Part shown: positions 24,803-33,811 of the stretch, piece after piece
Numbering within the stretch: position 1 is the first letter of the stretch
How the letters are laid out: each line of letters starts with the position of its first letter
DNA from: Allohahella sp002354735
GTDB lineage: Bacteria > Pseudomonadota > Gammaproteobacteria > Pseudomonadales > Oleiphilaceae
Direction of reading: 5' to 3'
Assembly: GCF_047946665.1 (NCBI RefSeq)
Contig: NZ_CP172312.1
Span: forward strand, 1,550,001 to 1,614,000
Length of the DNA stretch: 64,000 bases
Program-made: the position numbers and the translations under genes
Notes under the pieces: model-generated
Database searches by the model: none
Seen by the model: the letters and a program-made list of their open reading frames with translations, nothing else
What the model was told of the DNA's origin: nothing

Positions 24803-27182
24803 CCGACAGGACTTGCAGGAGCTCCAGCGTGTCGACCGGCTTGACGAAATGATGATCGAAGCCAGCTTCGGCACTCTTCTCCCGGTCCTGAGCCTGACCA
24901 TAGCCCGTTATGGCAATCAGCACCGCCTGGCGGGTATCCTGCCGCTGCCTCAGCTGACGCGCGAGTTCGTTGCCATCCATTTCAGGCAGCCCAATATCGA
25001 GCAGGAAAACATCCGGCACCTGTCTTTCGAGGCGGTCCAGCACTGCGCGCGCACTGTGCTCCGTCATCACCTTGTGGCCTGAGGCCTCCAGGAACATGGC
25101 GAGCATTTCTGCCGCATCGGCGTTGTCGTCCACAACCATGACGCGCAGTTCACGGGTAATGGCGATGCCTGACGCATCGCCGTCTGCACAATCCGATTTC
25201 ATCGTATCCAGCCGTGGCAGACAGACGACGAACCTGCTGCCCTTGCCGTGCCCATCACTGCTGGCAAGCACTTGCCCGCCGTGGAGATCCACCAGACTTC
25301 GAACGAGCGCCAGTCCTACACCAAGCCCGCCCTGCGATCTGTCGGAAGTTCTTTCAGCCTGCGAGAACAACTCGAATATGCGTGGCAGCAGCTCTGCGCT
25401 GATGCCGATGCCGTCGTCCTTCACGCTCACGGCAACATGCTCAGCTTCGACCTCCATCTGCAGCGTAATGTTGCCGCCCGCAGGTGTGTACTTCGCTGCA
25501 TTGTTCAAAATATTGGTGATGACTTGAACGAGCCTCTTCTGATCGCCAAGGACACGCGCCGGTTTGGCCGGCAGGTCAAGTATCAGGTGGTGTCGCTTGC
25601 TTTCGATGAGCGGGCTGATCTGCTCGACCGCATCCGAGATGATCCGCTTCATATCCAATGGCTCTCGGGCTGTCGTCACCAGGCCGCGGGTAACGCGTGA
25701 TACGTCTATAAGGTCATCAACGAGCCCCGTCATGTGACCGATCTGACGCGTGATGATTTCGCTGGTCTGCTTCAGACGCGCCTCGTCCAGCTTGACCATC
25801 TTCATCAGCTGCGCCGCCGAACTGATCGGCGCGAGCGGATTTCGCAGTTCATGCGCAAGCATTGCGAGGAACTCGTCCTTGCGCCGATCTGCCTCGCGCA
25901 ACTCTTCCTCAGCCTGCACGCGCTCAGTCACGTCCAGGGTGACGCCACGCACCGACTGAGGCCTGCCTGCTGCATCACATCGAACCATGCCGCGCACATC
26001 AATCCAGATTTGTCGGCCGTTGTCGGGCCGGTTGAACCGGATCACCTCACGATAGCTGGATTTTTCAGCGAAGGCTCGCTCGTGAACCAGCTTCATCTTT
26101 GCCTGGTCTTCTTCATGAATCGAGGTGTACAACGCATCCAGCGAATCGGCAGTACGCCCGAGCACCTCCATCACGTTATCCGAAAAGATCATTTCTCGAG
26201 TGGCGATATCCCAGTCCCACACCACCATCTTGGCCGCGACCATGCCCTCCTTGAGGCGCTCATCACTTTCCCGCTTGGCGGCCTGAGCTTCGAACGCGTC
26301 TGTCACGTCGTAACCCTGCGCGAAGATCCCGATGATACTGCCGTCGTCTGCGTAATAGGGCTGATATGACAGATCGATGAACCGTTCGACAACCGGCCCA
26401 TCGACATGGGGCTGGAGAAGAACTTTCATACCCCGGCCCTGCCACTGCTCGCCGGTTCGGTACACATGGTCGAGCAGTTCTTCATAGCCCTGCCCGAGCA
26501 CGTCAGGCAGCGCCTGCCTGAGTGTCTTGCCGATGATTTCCCTGTGGCCGACCAGCTGGTAATAGGCTTCGTTGACCATGTTGAAAACATGATCGGGACC
26601 AGTGAGCACAGCAACGAAGCCAGGCGCCTGACTGAACAGATTGCGCAGGTGGCCATGCTCGTCTTTCAATATTCGAGCTAGTGCCTCATGCATCTGGGCG
26701 CGACTGAAGGCTTCGATTTCCGAGACAGGACGCTGCGGACATGGCTGGGCTGCCTGACCCTCCGCCTTGGCACCGAGATAGAGCTCAGTGACATCGATTG
26801 CGCTCTGGGTGACGAACAGGACCTTGCCATTTGCATCGACAGCGGGTGTGTGGATCGCGCTCCAGATCCGATGGGAAAAAGTCGTTCCCCCGGTCGCTGT
26901 AGTCGGAACGGCGTACCGAAGACAGGGCGTGGTATGCGGGCGACCGGTCGCTATAGCGACTTCGAGGGAGGCCTTCACCTCTGCAATATTCGTCGAATCC
27001 GGATCATCCGGATTGGCCGGAAACGCATCGAAAACATAACGACCCACGATGTCAGCCGCTTCCCGGCCCACTGAACGCAGGTAGGCAGAGTTGGCGCCGA
27101 TAATGGTCAGATCCCGATCCATGACCAGATAGGGATAGGGTGTGGAATCAAACAGCAGGCGATAGTCGTCGAGCTTCATCAT
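24786..27182 (-). CDS. Cytoplasmic PAS-PAS-PAS hybrid histidine kinase with receiver
   Basis: A 798-residue soluble sensor kinase with three PAS-type domains (about 5-130, 175-300 and 310-425), HisKA with phospho-acceptor H444 (LAHELRNPL), and an HATPase domain (NILNNAAKYTPAGG, DDGIGI, GGLGVGLALV). A C-terminal receiver has acceptor D729 (LLDIGLPEMDG). No membrane segment is evident, so it senses an internal signal such as redox, a small molecule or light, which cannot be specified. No partner response regulator lies next to it. Two consecutive ATGs (27182, 27179) are possible starts, with only a weak ribosome-binding site. Convergent with the fdhD-linked gene. Confidence 0.93.
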   Translation of the reverse strand: MMKLDDYRLLFDSTPYPYLVMDRDLTIIGANSAYLRSVGREAADIVGRYVFDAFPANPDDPDSTNIAEVKASLEVAIATGRPHTTPCLRYAVPTTATGGTTFSHRIWSAIHTPAVDANGKVLFVTQSAIDVTELYLGAKAEGQAAQPCPQRPVSEIEAFSRAQMHEALARILKDEHGHLRNLFSQAPGFVAVLTGPDHVFNMVNEAYYQLVGHREIIGKTLRQALPDVLGQGYEELLDHVYRTGEQWQGRGMKVLLQPHVDGPVVERFIDLSYQPYYADDGSIIGIFAQGYDVTDAFEAQAAKRESDERLKEGMVAAKMVVWDWDIATREMIFSDNVMEVLGRTADSLDALYTSIHEEDQAKMKLVHERAFAEKSSYREVIRFNRPDNGRQIWIDVRGMVRCDAAGRPQSVRGVTLDVTERVQAEEELREADRRKDEFLAMLAHELRNPLAPISSAAQLMKMVKLDEARLKQTSEIITRQIGHMTGLVDDLIDVSRVTRGLVTTAREPLDMKRIISDAVEQISPLIESKRHHLILDLPAKPARVLGDQKRLVQVITNILNNAAKYTPAGGNITLQMEVEAEHVAVSVKDDGIGISAELLPRIFELFSQAERTSDRSQGGLGVGLALVRSLVDLHGGQVLASSDGHGKGSRFVVCLPRLDTMKSDCADGDASGIAITRELRVMVVDDNADAAEMLAMFLEASGHKVMTEHSARAVLDRLERQVPDVFLLDIGLPEMDGNELARQLRQRQDTRQAVLIAITGYGQAQDREKSAEAGFDHHFVKPVDTLELLQVLSAIEPT

Positions 27183-27296
27183 CGGAACAGGTCCGTACAG
27201 GTGCGGGCCAAGGGCAGAAACGCGCTGGCAGAATTCAGGTTGATTGAGGTCTTGCGCTCAAGTTTAGGGGGCGAGTACGGTTTTTGCACTGAACGC

Positions 27297-28232
27297 TCAT
27301 GACTGTGCGTCGCGGCTGCCCTGTTTGAATCGACGCTTGCGCTCTGCTGCAGCCGCAGCCTTCTGGGCATGGGCTTCAGCGATGATGATATCTTCTGCCT
27401 GAATCATTGAAGGTGTCTCCAGCGTAATCCGGCCGAGTTTGCCCGCTCTCAACTCATTGACGAGCACTTCCGATATCTTGTGGAAATCGACCCGGCCCCC
27501 ACTGCGTAACGCACCCCGACGTGCTGCAGCCATCTCAAGAAACTCGACGTCTGTGTCAGGCACCGAATCCAGCTGGAAACGCTCGCGCAGCAGTTCAGGA
27601 TAGGCCGTGATGAGATAAGCCGCGACGAAAAAGGCGACGTCGTCGTATTCCATCGCCGTGTTCTTGATCGCGCCGGTAGCGGCCAGCCGATAGCTGCTGT
27701 TGGGGTTTTCGATTTTTGGCCAGAGAATGCCTGGCGTGTCCAGCAGCATAACCCCACCGCCCAGATTGATGCGCTGCTGGCTCTTGGTCACTGCCGGCTC
27801 GTTGCCAGTCTTGGCAACCGTGCGGCCGGCCAAGGTATTGATGATGGTGGACTTGCCGACATTGGGTATGCCCACGACCATGGCGGTAATGTTTTGAACG
27901 CCACCTGCTTTTTCAGGCACCATTCGACGGCAGAGATCAGTAATACCTTTGATTCGGCCCGGTTCGTCGGTGGTCGTGGCCAGCGTCTTGACGCCACGCT
28001 CCTGCTCCAGAAATGCCTGCCACAGCTCGGTCGCAGCAGGATCGGCAAGGTCCGACTTGCTGAGGACCTTGATGCAGGGCTTGACGCCTCTGAGATTCGC
28101 GATCGCGGGGTTTTCGCTCGAAAATGGAATGCGCGCATCCAGAATTTCAATGAGCAGATCCACCTGCGGCAGCATCTGCTTCATCTCTTTCTGGGCCTTG
28201 TGCATGTGCCCCGGATACCATTGAATCGCCAT
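27297..28232 (-). CDS. ylqF: YlqF/RbgA-type ribosome biogenesis GTPase
   Basis: A 311-residue circularly permuted GTPase. The G4 motif (SKSDL) comes before G1 (GIPNVGKSTIINTL) and G3 (DTPG), the order diagnostic of the YlqF/YawG family. The N-terminus IQWYPGHMHKAQKEM is the conserved family start. RbgA in Bacillus acts in late 50S subunit assembly, and a similar role is expected here. The C-terminal ANTAR-like helical region and a Lys/Arg-rich tail (ERKRRFKQGSR) suit rRNA contact. Flanked by gaps of 114 bp and 73 bp with no obvious operon partner. Confidence 0.94.
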   Translation of the reverse strand: MAIQWYPGHMHKAQKEMKQMLPQVDLLIEILDARIPFSSENPAIANLRGVKPCIKVLSKSDLADPAATELWQAFLEQERGVKTLATTTDEPGRIKGITDLCRRMVPEKAGGVQNITAMVVGIPNVGKSTIINTLAGRTVAKTGNEPAVTKSQQRINLGGGVMLLDTPGILWPKIENPNSSYRLAATGAIKNTAMEYDDVAFFVAAYLITAYPELLRERFQLDSVPDTDVEFLEMAAARRGALRSGGRVDFHKISEVLVNELRAGKLGRITLETPSMIQAEDIIIAEAHAQKAAAAAERKRRFKQGSRDAQS

Positions 28233-28305
28233 TACCGCATCGCCCCAAAGTTCAAGAAGGCGACATTGTACGTCAACTGACGATCTTATGACCCGATTAA
28301 AGACA

Positions 28306-29403
28306 TCAGGCTCTGGCGAGCACCCCTGTTCGCCTCAGGTAAGCCGGGTGATGCAGTTCGGCATTGAAGGCGGTTGCCTGGATCTGCACCAGCTTACGCT
28401 CGCCCTGCTCGCCATTCATCCGCCAATGTCCGATACGTATGTTGTCGACGAAGGCAATATCACCTTTCTCCCAAGCCATCAGGTGAGCGCGGGCGAAAAT
28501 ATCGCGGAAGAGCCGGCTCTGTTCTTCAGGTGTCCATTCGATTGTATTACCACGCTCATCGCACAGTTCCCAGGTCAGCTCTATGCCCTCAGCCGTCGAG
28601 TCCGGATAAATATCGCCACGTCCAGGAAACGCGGCCACTGCAGCGGCATGGACGGCGCCGTTGGTATTTCGGGCAAAGGCCCAGGGCTGGATACAGAGTG
28701 CACCGGTCTCAGGCACGGCGCAGACTGCAGGACACGGCGGCAAGGCGAGATGCGCGCGACCATCCTCTCGTTCGATCAGTTCGAAGGGGCTCTGCTTCAG
28801 CAGAGCCCGATCCAGCGCATGTACCTTGCGCCGTGAGACATAAAAAAAGCGGTTCCACGCCCGGCTGTATTTGTCCTGCATCGTTTGAGGTAGGCCGCTG
28901 TAGACCTGATGCAAATCCACCATGCCTGTTTCGGCCCGGCTCGGCGAGGGCTGAAAGCAGCACAAGGCGATATACCGTGAGCGCTGCGATCGTATTCCGC
29001 CTTCAACGTGTGGGCCCTGAACTGCCGACTCCACCGGACCAAGCTGCACGGCATCCCTGTCGAGATAACGACGATAGTCGCCGCCGCCAAGCAGCCCCTC
29101 CATGTACTTGCGCAGCCAGGTGGTAGCGAATGCCGGAGTGTTTTTGAGGTTGAAGGCGTTCCATGGATCCAGTGCCATCCCCTTTGTCACCAGTTCATAG
29201 AGATCGTCCGTGTGCTCTGGCGTAAAGCCTCTGAACAGCAAGACCCCACGCCTGGCAATTTGCGCCCGCAGGGCATCCTGGTTTTCTTGCAGGATCGTCA
29301 GCAAGGTCGCTATATCACATTTGCCTCTAGGGCGATAAATGGAAATAAACTCGTGACGCTCATCCACATCGAGTTGATCGAGACTACTTGTTGTTGTTGA
29401 CAT
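28306..29403 (-). CDS. TauD/TfdA-family Fe(II)/2-oxoglutarate dioxygenase
   Basis: A 365-residue non-haem iron oxygenase. The metal triad reads as H132-x-E134 (GPHVEGG; Glu replaces the commoner Asp) with a distal His in IRIGHWRMNG, and an Arg soon after (GERK) that would bind 2-oxoglutarate. The ATG at 29403 has a near-perfect AGGAGGT Shine-Dalgarno. It lies 31 bp downstream of the HxxxDG acyltransferase on the same strand, forming a two-gene arm divergent from the GH3/RND operon. Enzymes of this kind hydroxylate, desaturate or halogen-free-tailor amino acids and acyl products. Here a tailoring role in a small-molecule pathway is inferred. Confidence 0.9.
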   Translation of the reverse strand: MSTTTSSLDQLDVDERHEFISIYRPRGKCDIATLLTILQENQDALRAQIARRGVLLFRGFTPEHTDDLYELVTKGMALDPWNAFNLKNTPAFATTWLRKYMEGLLGGGDYRRYLDRDAVQLGPVESAVQGPHVEGGIRSQRSRYIALCCFQPSPSRAETGMVDLHQVYSGLPQTMQDKYSRAWNRFFYVSRRKVHALDRALLKQSPFELIEREDGRAHLALPPCPAVCAVPETGALCIQPWAFARNTNGAVHAAAVAAFPGRGDIYPDSTAEGIELTWELCDERGNTIEWTPEEQSRLFRDIFARAHLMAWEKGDIAFVDNIRIGHWRMNGEQGERKLVQIQATAFNAELHHPAYLRRTGVLARA

Positions 29404-29434
29404 GTCGACCTCCTGGGCAATGTCCATCGTCTTG

Positions 29435-30760
29435 TTAATCGGCGACTTCGCAAAGTCGCTTTCTGAATTGGTTAATCACGCTATCGATATATGCGGGATC
29501 CGTGAGCGGATCGGCATAGCTGAAGATCAGTCTGAGTTGACCGGCGAAAAATACCGTGGCCAGGCAAAGCACCGGCTTATTCAGGAAGTGCACACTCGGA
29601 ATCGGGAAACAGGCCCGCAGTGTGAGACTGCCATAATGTTGCGGCAGTTCGGGACGCCCCAGGTTCGTCAGATGAACGCTCGACTGGGAGCGTCTCGAGA
29701 GCGCATCTCTAAGGGAGCCTGGCTCTTTTTTGAGGGCCAGAATGAGCCGCCGCAGCTGCAGGCTGAAAGCGATGTTTTCACTGGTGAACTGTGCATCGAC
29801 ATCAGCGGAAACCCGCTTCGCCAGTTGCCAGACATCCTCATGTCCTGTGAGGCTATAACGGCATTCGATGCCGGTGGCGAAGTAACCAACATCGCGTAGT
29901 GAGGGCCTTCGCAATCGTGGTCGCACATTGAGTGCAGCGCTGATGACAATATCCTTTTCACCTGCCCCACCAAGCGCATCGTACGAGGCCAGTAACAAGG
30001 CGCTACTCATCAGCGCATGCATGCTCACGCCCTCCCGCTTGCTTCGTGCAAGCACGCCAGCACTGGTAGGGGCATCCAACAGCAAATTGAAGAAACGCGA
30101 GTGCACAGTGTCGTTAGCCTGGGCCCGAACATTCGCGGGCGCAGCGGCAGCGCGGGGCGCCGGATTCAGCACCTTGGTCAGAAAATTCGGTAGACAACGC
30201 GTCAGCATACGCCAGCCCTGCCCCGGTGGCAGCAGATCATCATAAGCCGCGGGTGGTGCCATTATGGGGCCAGCAGCCGAAGCGTCGGCATAGCACTGCA
30301 GCAGCTCACGTACGACTACATAAGCCGAATGCCCATCGCTGATGGCGTGATTGAAGGTCAGAAGCAGCACGGACCTGAGCTCATCCTGCAGCAGCGTCGC
30401 ACGCCACAACAACTCTGCGTCAGCTGGTATGCGGTTATTCAGTTCGTGCTCGGCAAGTCGGGGCCAATCGCCATCTGCGCAGCCAGGTACAACGGTCAGG
30501 GGCACGCGAGGCACACGACTGAAGGCTAGACGGGGCGGCGCGCTGGCGAGCTCAACCCGCGCTCGGAGCACCGGAAAGGTCAGCACGATGCCTTCAAGGG
30601 CTGTATAGAGTCGCCGCAGCTCTACCGCGCCATCAATTTGCACCACCATGACGAAGTTGTTGGAACTGACCTCACTTAACCTGAGCCAGAGTTGCTCACC
30701 GTATCCCAGCGCCCGCGACGGAAATTCTGCGGCCAGTGAGCATGATTGGCTGATACCCAA
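29435..30760 (-). CDS. HxxxDG acyltransferase (condensation / PapA-like superfamily)
   Basis: A 441-residue enzyme of the chloramphenicol-acetyltransferase/condensation superfamily. The catalytic motif is H138-A-I-S-D142-G143, with an N-terminal half ending near residue 190 and a second lobe (SRFFNLLLDAP ... VSMHALMSSALLLASYDAL). Stand-alone members such as PapA5 or wax-ester-like transferases join acyl thioesters to alcohols or amines. No carrier or adenylation domain is attached. The start is a TTG at 30760 with AGGAG 7 nt upstream, and no ATG fits. First gene of the left arm of the divergent locus. Substrate unknown. Confidence 0.88.
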   Translation of the reverse strand: MGISQSCSLAAEFPSRALGYGEQLWLRLSEVSSNNFVMVVQIDGAVELRRLYTALEGIVLTFPVLRARVELASAPPRLAFSRVPRVPLTVVPGCADGDWPRLAEHELNNRIPADAELLWRATLLQDELRSVLLLTFNHAISDGHSAYVVVRELLQCYADASAAGPIMAPPAAYDDLLPPGQGWRMLTRCLPNFLTKVLNPAPRAAAAPANVRAQANDTVHSRFFNLLLDAPTSAGVLARSKREGVSMHALMSSALLLASYDALGGAGEKDIVISAALNVRPRLRRPSLRDVGYFATGIECRYSLTGHEDVWQLAKRVSADVDAQFTSENIAFSLQLRRLILALKKEPGSLRDALSRRSQSSVHLTNLGRPELPQHYGSLTLRACFPIPSVHFLNKPVLCLATVFFAGQLRLIFSYADPLTDPAYIDSVINQFRKRLCEVAD

Positions 30761-30840
30761 ATGCCGTCTCCTGTTGATCTACCTGGGTCGTGTCCCTTGT
30801 TGCTCTCGCGTGGCGCAGTCATCAAAGGACACAATCATTT

Positions 30841-30860
30841 CGGTGCACATATGTGCACCG
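30841..30860. promoter_or_regulatory. Perfect 20-bp palindrome (candidate operator, site A)
   Basis: CGGTGCACAT is followed immediately by its exact reverse complement. It lies 81 bp upstream of the acyltransferase TTG start. A perfect 20-bp dyad in an intergenic region is a typical dimeric-regulator operator. It does not fit the CT-N12-AG pattern of las/rhl boxes. The regulator is not encoded nearby. Confidence 0.7.
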
Positions 30861-31131
30861 TTCTGCCGACCGCACAATCGAATACTTTCTGTTCAATGCG
30901 TTCAGTCAGCAAACTACTACCGAGGCTATAAGGTAAATTATTTCGCCCAAAAAGCTTTTGTCATTTGTGACGGAGCTGACCGTTTTTCAGCATGATCTTG
31001 CGATTTTTTAGTCATTTACAGCGACGCAATCGACAAAATTTCGTTGAGGCAAACAAGAATTTCTTCAACTTTCAATGGTTTGCCTATTTCGACAAGAGGA
31101 TTTTTTTCCAAAGAGGAATTTAGGAGATCCA

Positions 31132-31147
31132 GTGCACAGTTGTACAC
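31132..31147. promoter_or_regulatory. Degenerate copy of the palindrome (candidate operator, site B)
   Basis: GTGCACAGTTGTACAC matches the central 16 bp of site A at 13 of 16 positions and is itself an imperfect dyad. It lies 146 bp upstream of the right-arm ATG (31293). Its presence on the other side of the same intergenic region suggests one regulator for both arms. Confidence 0.5.
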
Positions 31148-31292
31148 ATTGATTATAGATCGTACGGGCCGGATCCATATACTCCGACACAGCACGCAAA
31201 GTGAACAGGTCAAATTTTGAGTGCCGTACCAGGCAGCTATCGCCTCTGGACAGAACCTATAAAAATGACCGTACTGAACAAGGAAACGTCTT

Positions 31293-32156
31293 ATGAGCAA
31301 CGCCAGTTCAATGGGGATTTACGCTCGCTACTACTCACTGAAGAAGATCAGCATCACTGACATTCAGCAGATGTATGGCGTATTTCAGCGTTATTACGAC
31401 AACACCGACCTCGATACCTTTCTGAAGGATATCAGTCGAAAGAGCGGCGCAATTCTGGTGCGCTCGAAAGAAGACGATCGCGTCGTTGGCTTTTCGACGA
31501 TCGTCTCTATGGATATGACGGTCGGCGAACGTCGTGGAAAGGGGATCTTCAGCGGTGACACCATTATCGAGCGAGACTACTGGGGCTCGCGTGCGCTACA
31601 GACCTGCTTTGCCCGACTCATGTTGTGGGAGAAGCTGCGCTCACCGCACAAGCCGGTGTTCTGGCTTCTGATATCCAAGGGCTATAAGACTTACCTGCTG
31701 CTGGCCAATAACTTCAAGCGTTATTACCCGAATCCCGATAATCGTGATATCGAGCTCGACCAGGTCGTGCAACTTTATTGCGAACAGATGTTCCCAGGCA
31801 GCCGGGATCCACTTGGTCTACTCCAGTTCGGTGACGGTGCGCAGCGCCTGCGTGACGAAGTTGCGGGCATATCCGAAGAGTTGCGTCAGCAGTACCCCAA
31901 GATCCGCTATTTCGAGACACGCAATCCTACGTGGAAAGTGGGCACCGAACTGCCATGCGTCGGCGTAGTTTGCGCGCGAACGCTGAGCTCGTTTGCGCTC
32001 AAGGCGCTTCGAAATCCTCAAACCGGCGCAGCAGCCACCAATGCGGAAAAACCCGCAGCGATCGTGCGCCCTGCTCGCCGGAGCCCCCCAAATCATACGC
32101 CGAACATCACCAGTGTAGCCGGCACCAATGCAAGCTCGGCCGGCGCCTTGCAATGA
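31293..32156 (+). CDS. GNAT-like protein of unknown substrate, first gene of the right arm
   Basis: A 287-residue protein. The N-terminal ~200 residues have the feel of an acyltransferase (GNAT) fold, with strand-like GAILVRSKEDDRVVGFSTIVSMDM followed by GDTIIERDYWGSRALQTCFARL, where an acyl-CoA pyrophosphate loop would lie. The canonical RxxGxG/A signature is not exact. The last ~60 residues are low-complexity, rich in Ala, Pro and Thr. The ATG at 31293 has AGGAA 8 nt upstream. Its stop overlaps the GH3 start in ATGA, so the two are translationally coupled. I do not know a characterised homologue. Confidence 0.75.
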   Translation: MSNASSMGIYARYYSLKKISITDIQQMYGVFQRYYDNTDLDTFLKDISRKSGAILVRSKEDDRVVGFSTIVSMDMTVGERRGKGIFSGDTIIERDYWGSRALQTCFARLMLWEKLRSPHKPVFWLLISKGYKTYLLLANNFKRYYPNPDNRDIELDQVVQLYCEQMFPGSRDPLGLLQFGDGAQRLRDEVAGISEELRQQYPKIRYFETRNPTWKVGTELPCVGVVCARTLSSFALKALRNPQTGAAATNAEKPAAIVRPARRSPPNHTPNITSVAGTNASSAGALQ

Positions 32157-33811
32157 AGCGACTATCTGCCCTCGCTCACGGTCTCATTCGCGCAAGCGTA
32201 CAGCCGGGTCGGCATTCGTTCGACAGTAACAGAACGAGTCTGCAGCGCCTGCAGCGGGAGAAGTTGACCTCGCTGATGAAGGCCGTCGAAGGGACGCCCT
32301 ACGCCAAGGCTCACGGCCTTACAGCAAAGGCATCCTGGGAGCACTTTGCCGGCAACGCGCCAATGACCAACTACAGCGACTGGGCTGGTCCAATCGCGGA
32401 GCAGCAGGATAAGCCCGACTGCGCGCTGATCGATTCGCGCGTGGCGCGGTACCAGCCAACTAGCGGTTCCACATCTGCGGTTAAATGGATCCCGTATACG
32501 CGGCGCTTCCTGAAGGAACTGGATGCGGCAATTTGCCCCTGGATAAGCGATATGTACCGACGCCACGCCGGCATCCGCTCTGGCGCACACTATTGGTCGC
32601 TGTCATGGGTGCCGACTGAGATGCGGGCGCAGACGCAGGGTCATATCAACGACGACATGAAGCTGCTCTCCTCTGGCAAGCGCTGGCTCGTGGGTAGTAC
32701 CCAGGCAGTGCCTGACGCCGTATCACTGGCGCCTACTTCAGATGACTCACTGTTCGCGTCTCTGGCTTATCTCGCTGCCCGCAGAGACCTGACTGCGATA
32801 TCAATCTGGAGCCCCACCTTCGGGCTCGGGCTACTCGAGAAGTTATCACTCTGGCGCAAGGAAATCGCCGCAGTACTGGTCTATGGCCACTGGTGCTCGC
32901 ATCAGGGCAGCCTCGGCTATCTGCCGTGCCCCGAATCTGAGGCCGCAGCAGATCTCCTGCTCGACTGGGACGGGGAGCTTTCAGCCAGTTTCTTTGTCAA
33001 TCTCTGGCCGCGACTGGCGCTGATCAGCGCATGGGACACAGCAGCATCGGCGCCCTGGGCCCAGCGTCTGCAGGCTTTACTACCGCAGGCTGCGTTTCAG
33101 GGCAAGGGTCTGTGGGCGACCGAGGGGGTGGTCACCATTCCGTACGAAAATGACTTTGTACTGGCTGCGGGATCGCACGTGTACGAGTTTGAAGACACCG
33201 CCAGCAAGCTGGTGCTACCACCGTGGCAACTCGAGGTCGGCCAGGAGGTGGTTCCAATCCTTTCAACTGGCAGCGGTCTGCTGCGTTATCGCATGAACGA
33301 CGTGCTCAAGGTCACCGGCTTCAAGGGCCAGCTACCAGCAATGCGCTTCATGGGGCGCAACGACGGCACCGACATGGCTGGAGAAAAGATCAGCACGCTC
33401 CTGGCCCAGAAGCTGCTCGAAAACATCGATTGGCCCTCAGACCTGAAGCCCATCGCCTTACTTGCGGCGGAGCAAGGTTGTCAGACAGGCCGGCCCGCCT
33501 ATGTACTGCTGGTCGAGACAGAGGTCGAGGCCACCAGTTACTGGCGAAGGCGCCAGGAGAAGGATCTGGCGCAGGCACTCGAACGTGCCCTGCTCGACCA
33601 GTTTCATTACCTCGTAGCAAGGAACCTCAACCAGCTTGGACCAGTGCGCTGCATCATCCATCCAGATGCCCGCAGGCACTACCTTGATGCCTGTCGAGAG
33701 CGCGGCATGATCGAGGGCAATATCAAAGTCGAGGCGCTTCGACATTGGACTGGTGCCTTACCAGTTGCCCCAGCGCTCGCCAAGCCAAACCCTCTGCGAG
33801 CATTGTCATGA
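32153..33811 (+). CDS. GH3-family acyl-adenylate / amide synthetase
   Basis: A 552-residue member of the GH3 'auxin-responsive promoter' family, part of the ANL adenylating superfamily. ATP-binding motif QPTSGSTSAVKWIPYT is near 101-116, then LWATEGVVTIPY and the hinge-proximal YRMNDVLKVTGF. Plant GH3 enzymes activate a carboxylic acid as acyl-AMP and join it to an amino acid; bacterial members are mostly uncharacterised. It is coupled by ATGA overlaps to the GNAT-like gene before it and the double-GNAT gene after it. The context points to amide formation in a secreted small molecule. Confidence 0.9.
   Translation: MKRLSALAHGLIRASVQPGRHSFDSNRTSLQRLQREKLTSLMKAVEGTPYAKAHGLTAKASWEHFAGNAPMTNYSDWAGPIAEQQDKPDCALIDSRVARYQPTSGSTSAVKWIPYTRRFLKELDAAICPWISDMYRRHAGIRSGAHYWSLSWVPTEMRAQTQGHINDDMKLLSSGKRWLVGSTQAVPDAVSLAPTSDDSLFASLAYLAARRDLTAISIWSPTFGLGLLEKLSLWRKEIAAVLVYGHWCSHQGSLGYLPCPESEAAADLLLDWDGELSASFFVNLWPRLALISAWDTAASAPWAQRLQALLPQAAFQGKGLWATEGVVTIPYENDFVLAAGSHVYEFEDTASKLVLPPWQLEVGQEVVPILSTGSGLLRYRMNDVLKVTGFKGQLPAMRFMGRNDGTDMAGEKISTLLAQKLLENIDWPSDLKPIALLAAEQGCQTGRPAYVLLVETEVEATSYWRRRQEKDLAQALERALLDQFHYLVARNLNQLGPVRCIIHPDARRHYLDACRERGMIEGNIKVEALRHWTGALPVAPALAKPNPLRALS

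Larger units (their letters stand above)
30761..31292. other. AT-rich divergent intergenic region of the GH3 locus
   Basis: About 530 bp with no convincing gene between the acyltransferase TTG and the right-arm ATG. It is clearly more AT-rich than the rest of the window, especially 30890-31200. It holds a perfect 20-bp palindrome (30841-30860), a related imperfect copy (31132-31147) and a TATAAA element near 31258 that could be the -10 of the right arm. A 94-codon minus-strand frame (31016-31300) is present but has no convincing start or homology. Confidence 0.7.

Noticed and set aside
30841..30860. Classical lux/las box
   Set aside because: Length fits, but the CT-N12-AG core of las/rhl-type boxes is absent, and there is no LuxR-type gene in the window.
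31016..31300. 94-codon minus-strand frame in the GH3 intergenic region
   Set aside because: It overlaps the right-arm start, has no good ribosome-binding site, contains site B, and its C-terminus only vaguely resembles a receiver-domain end.
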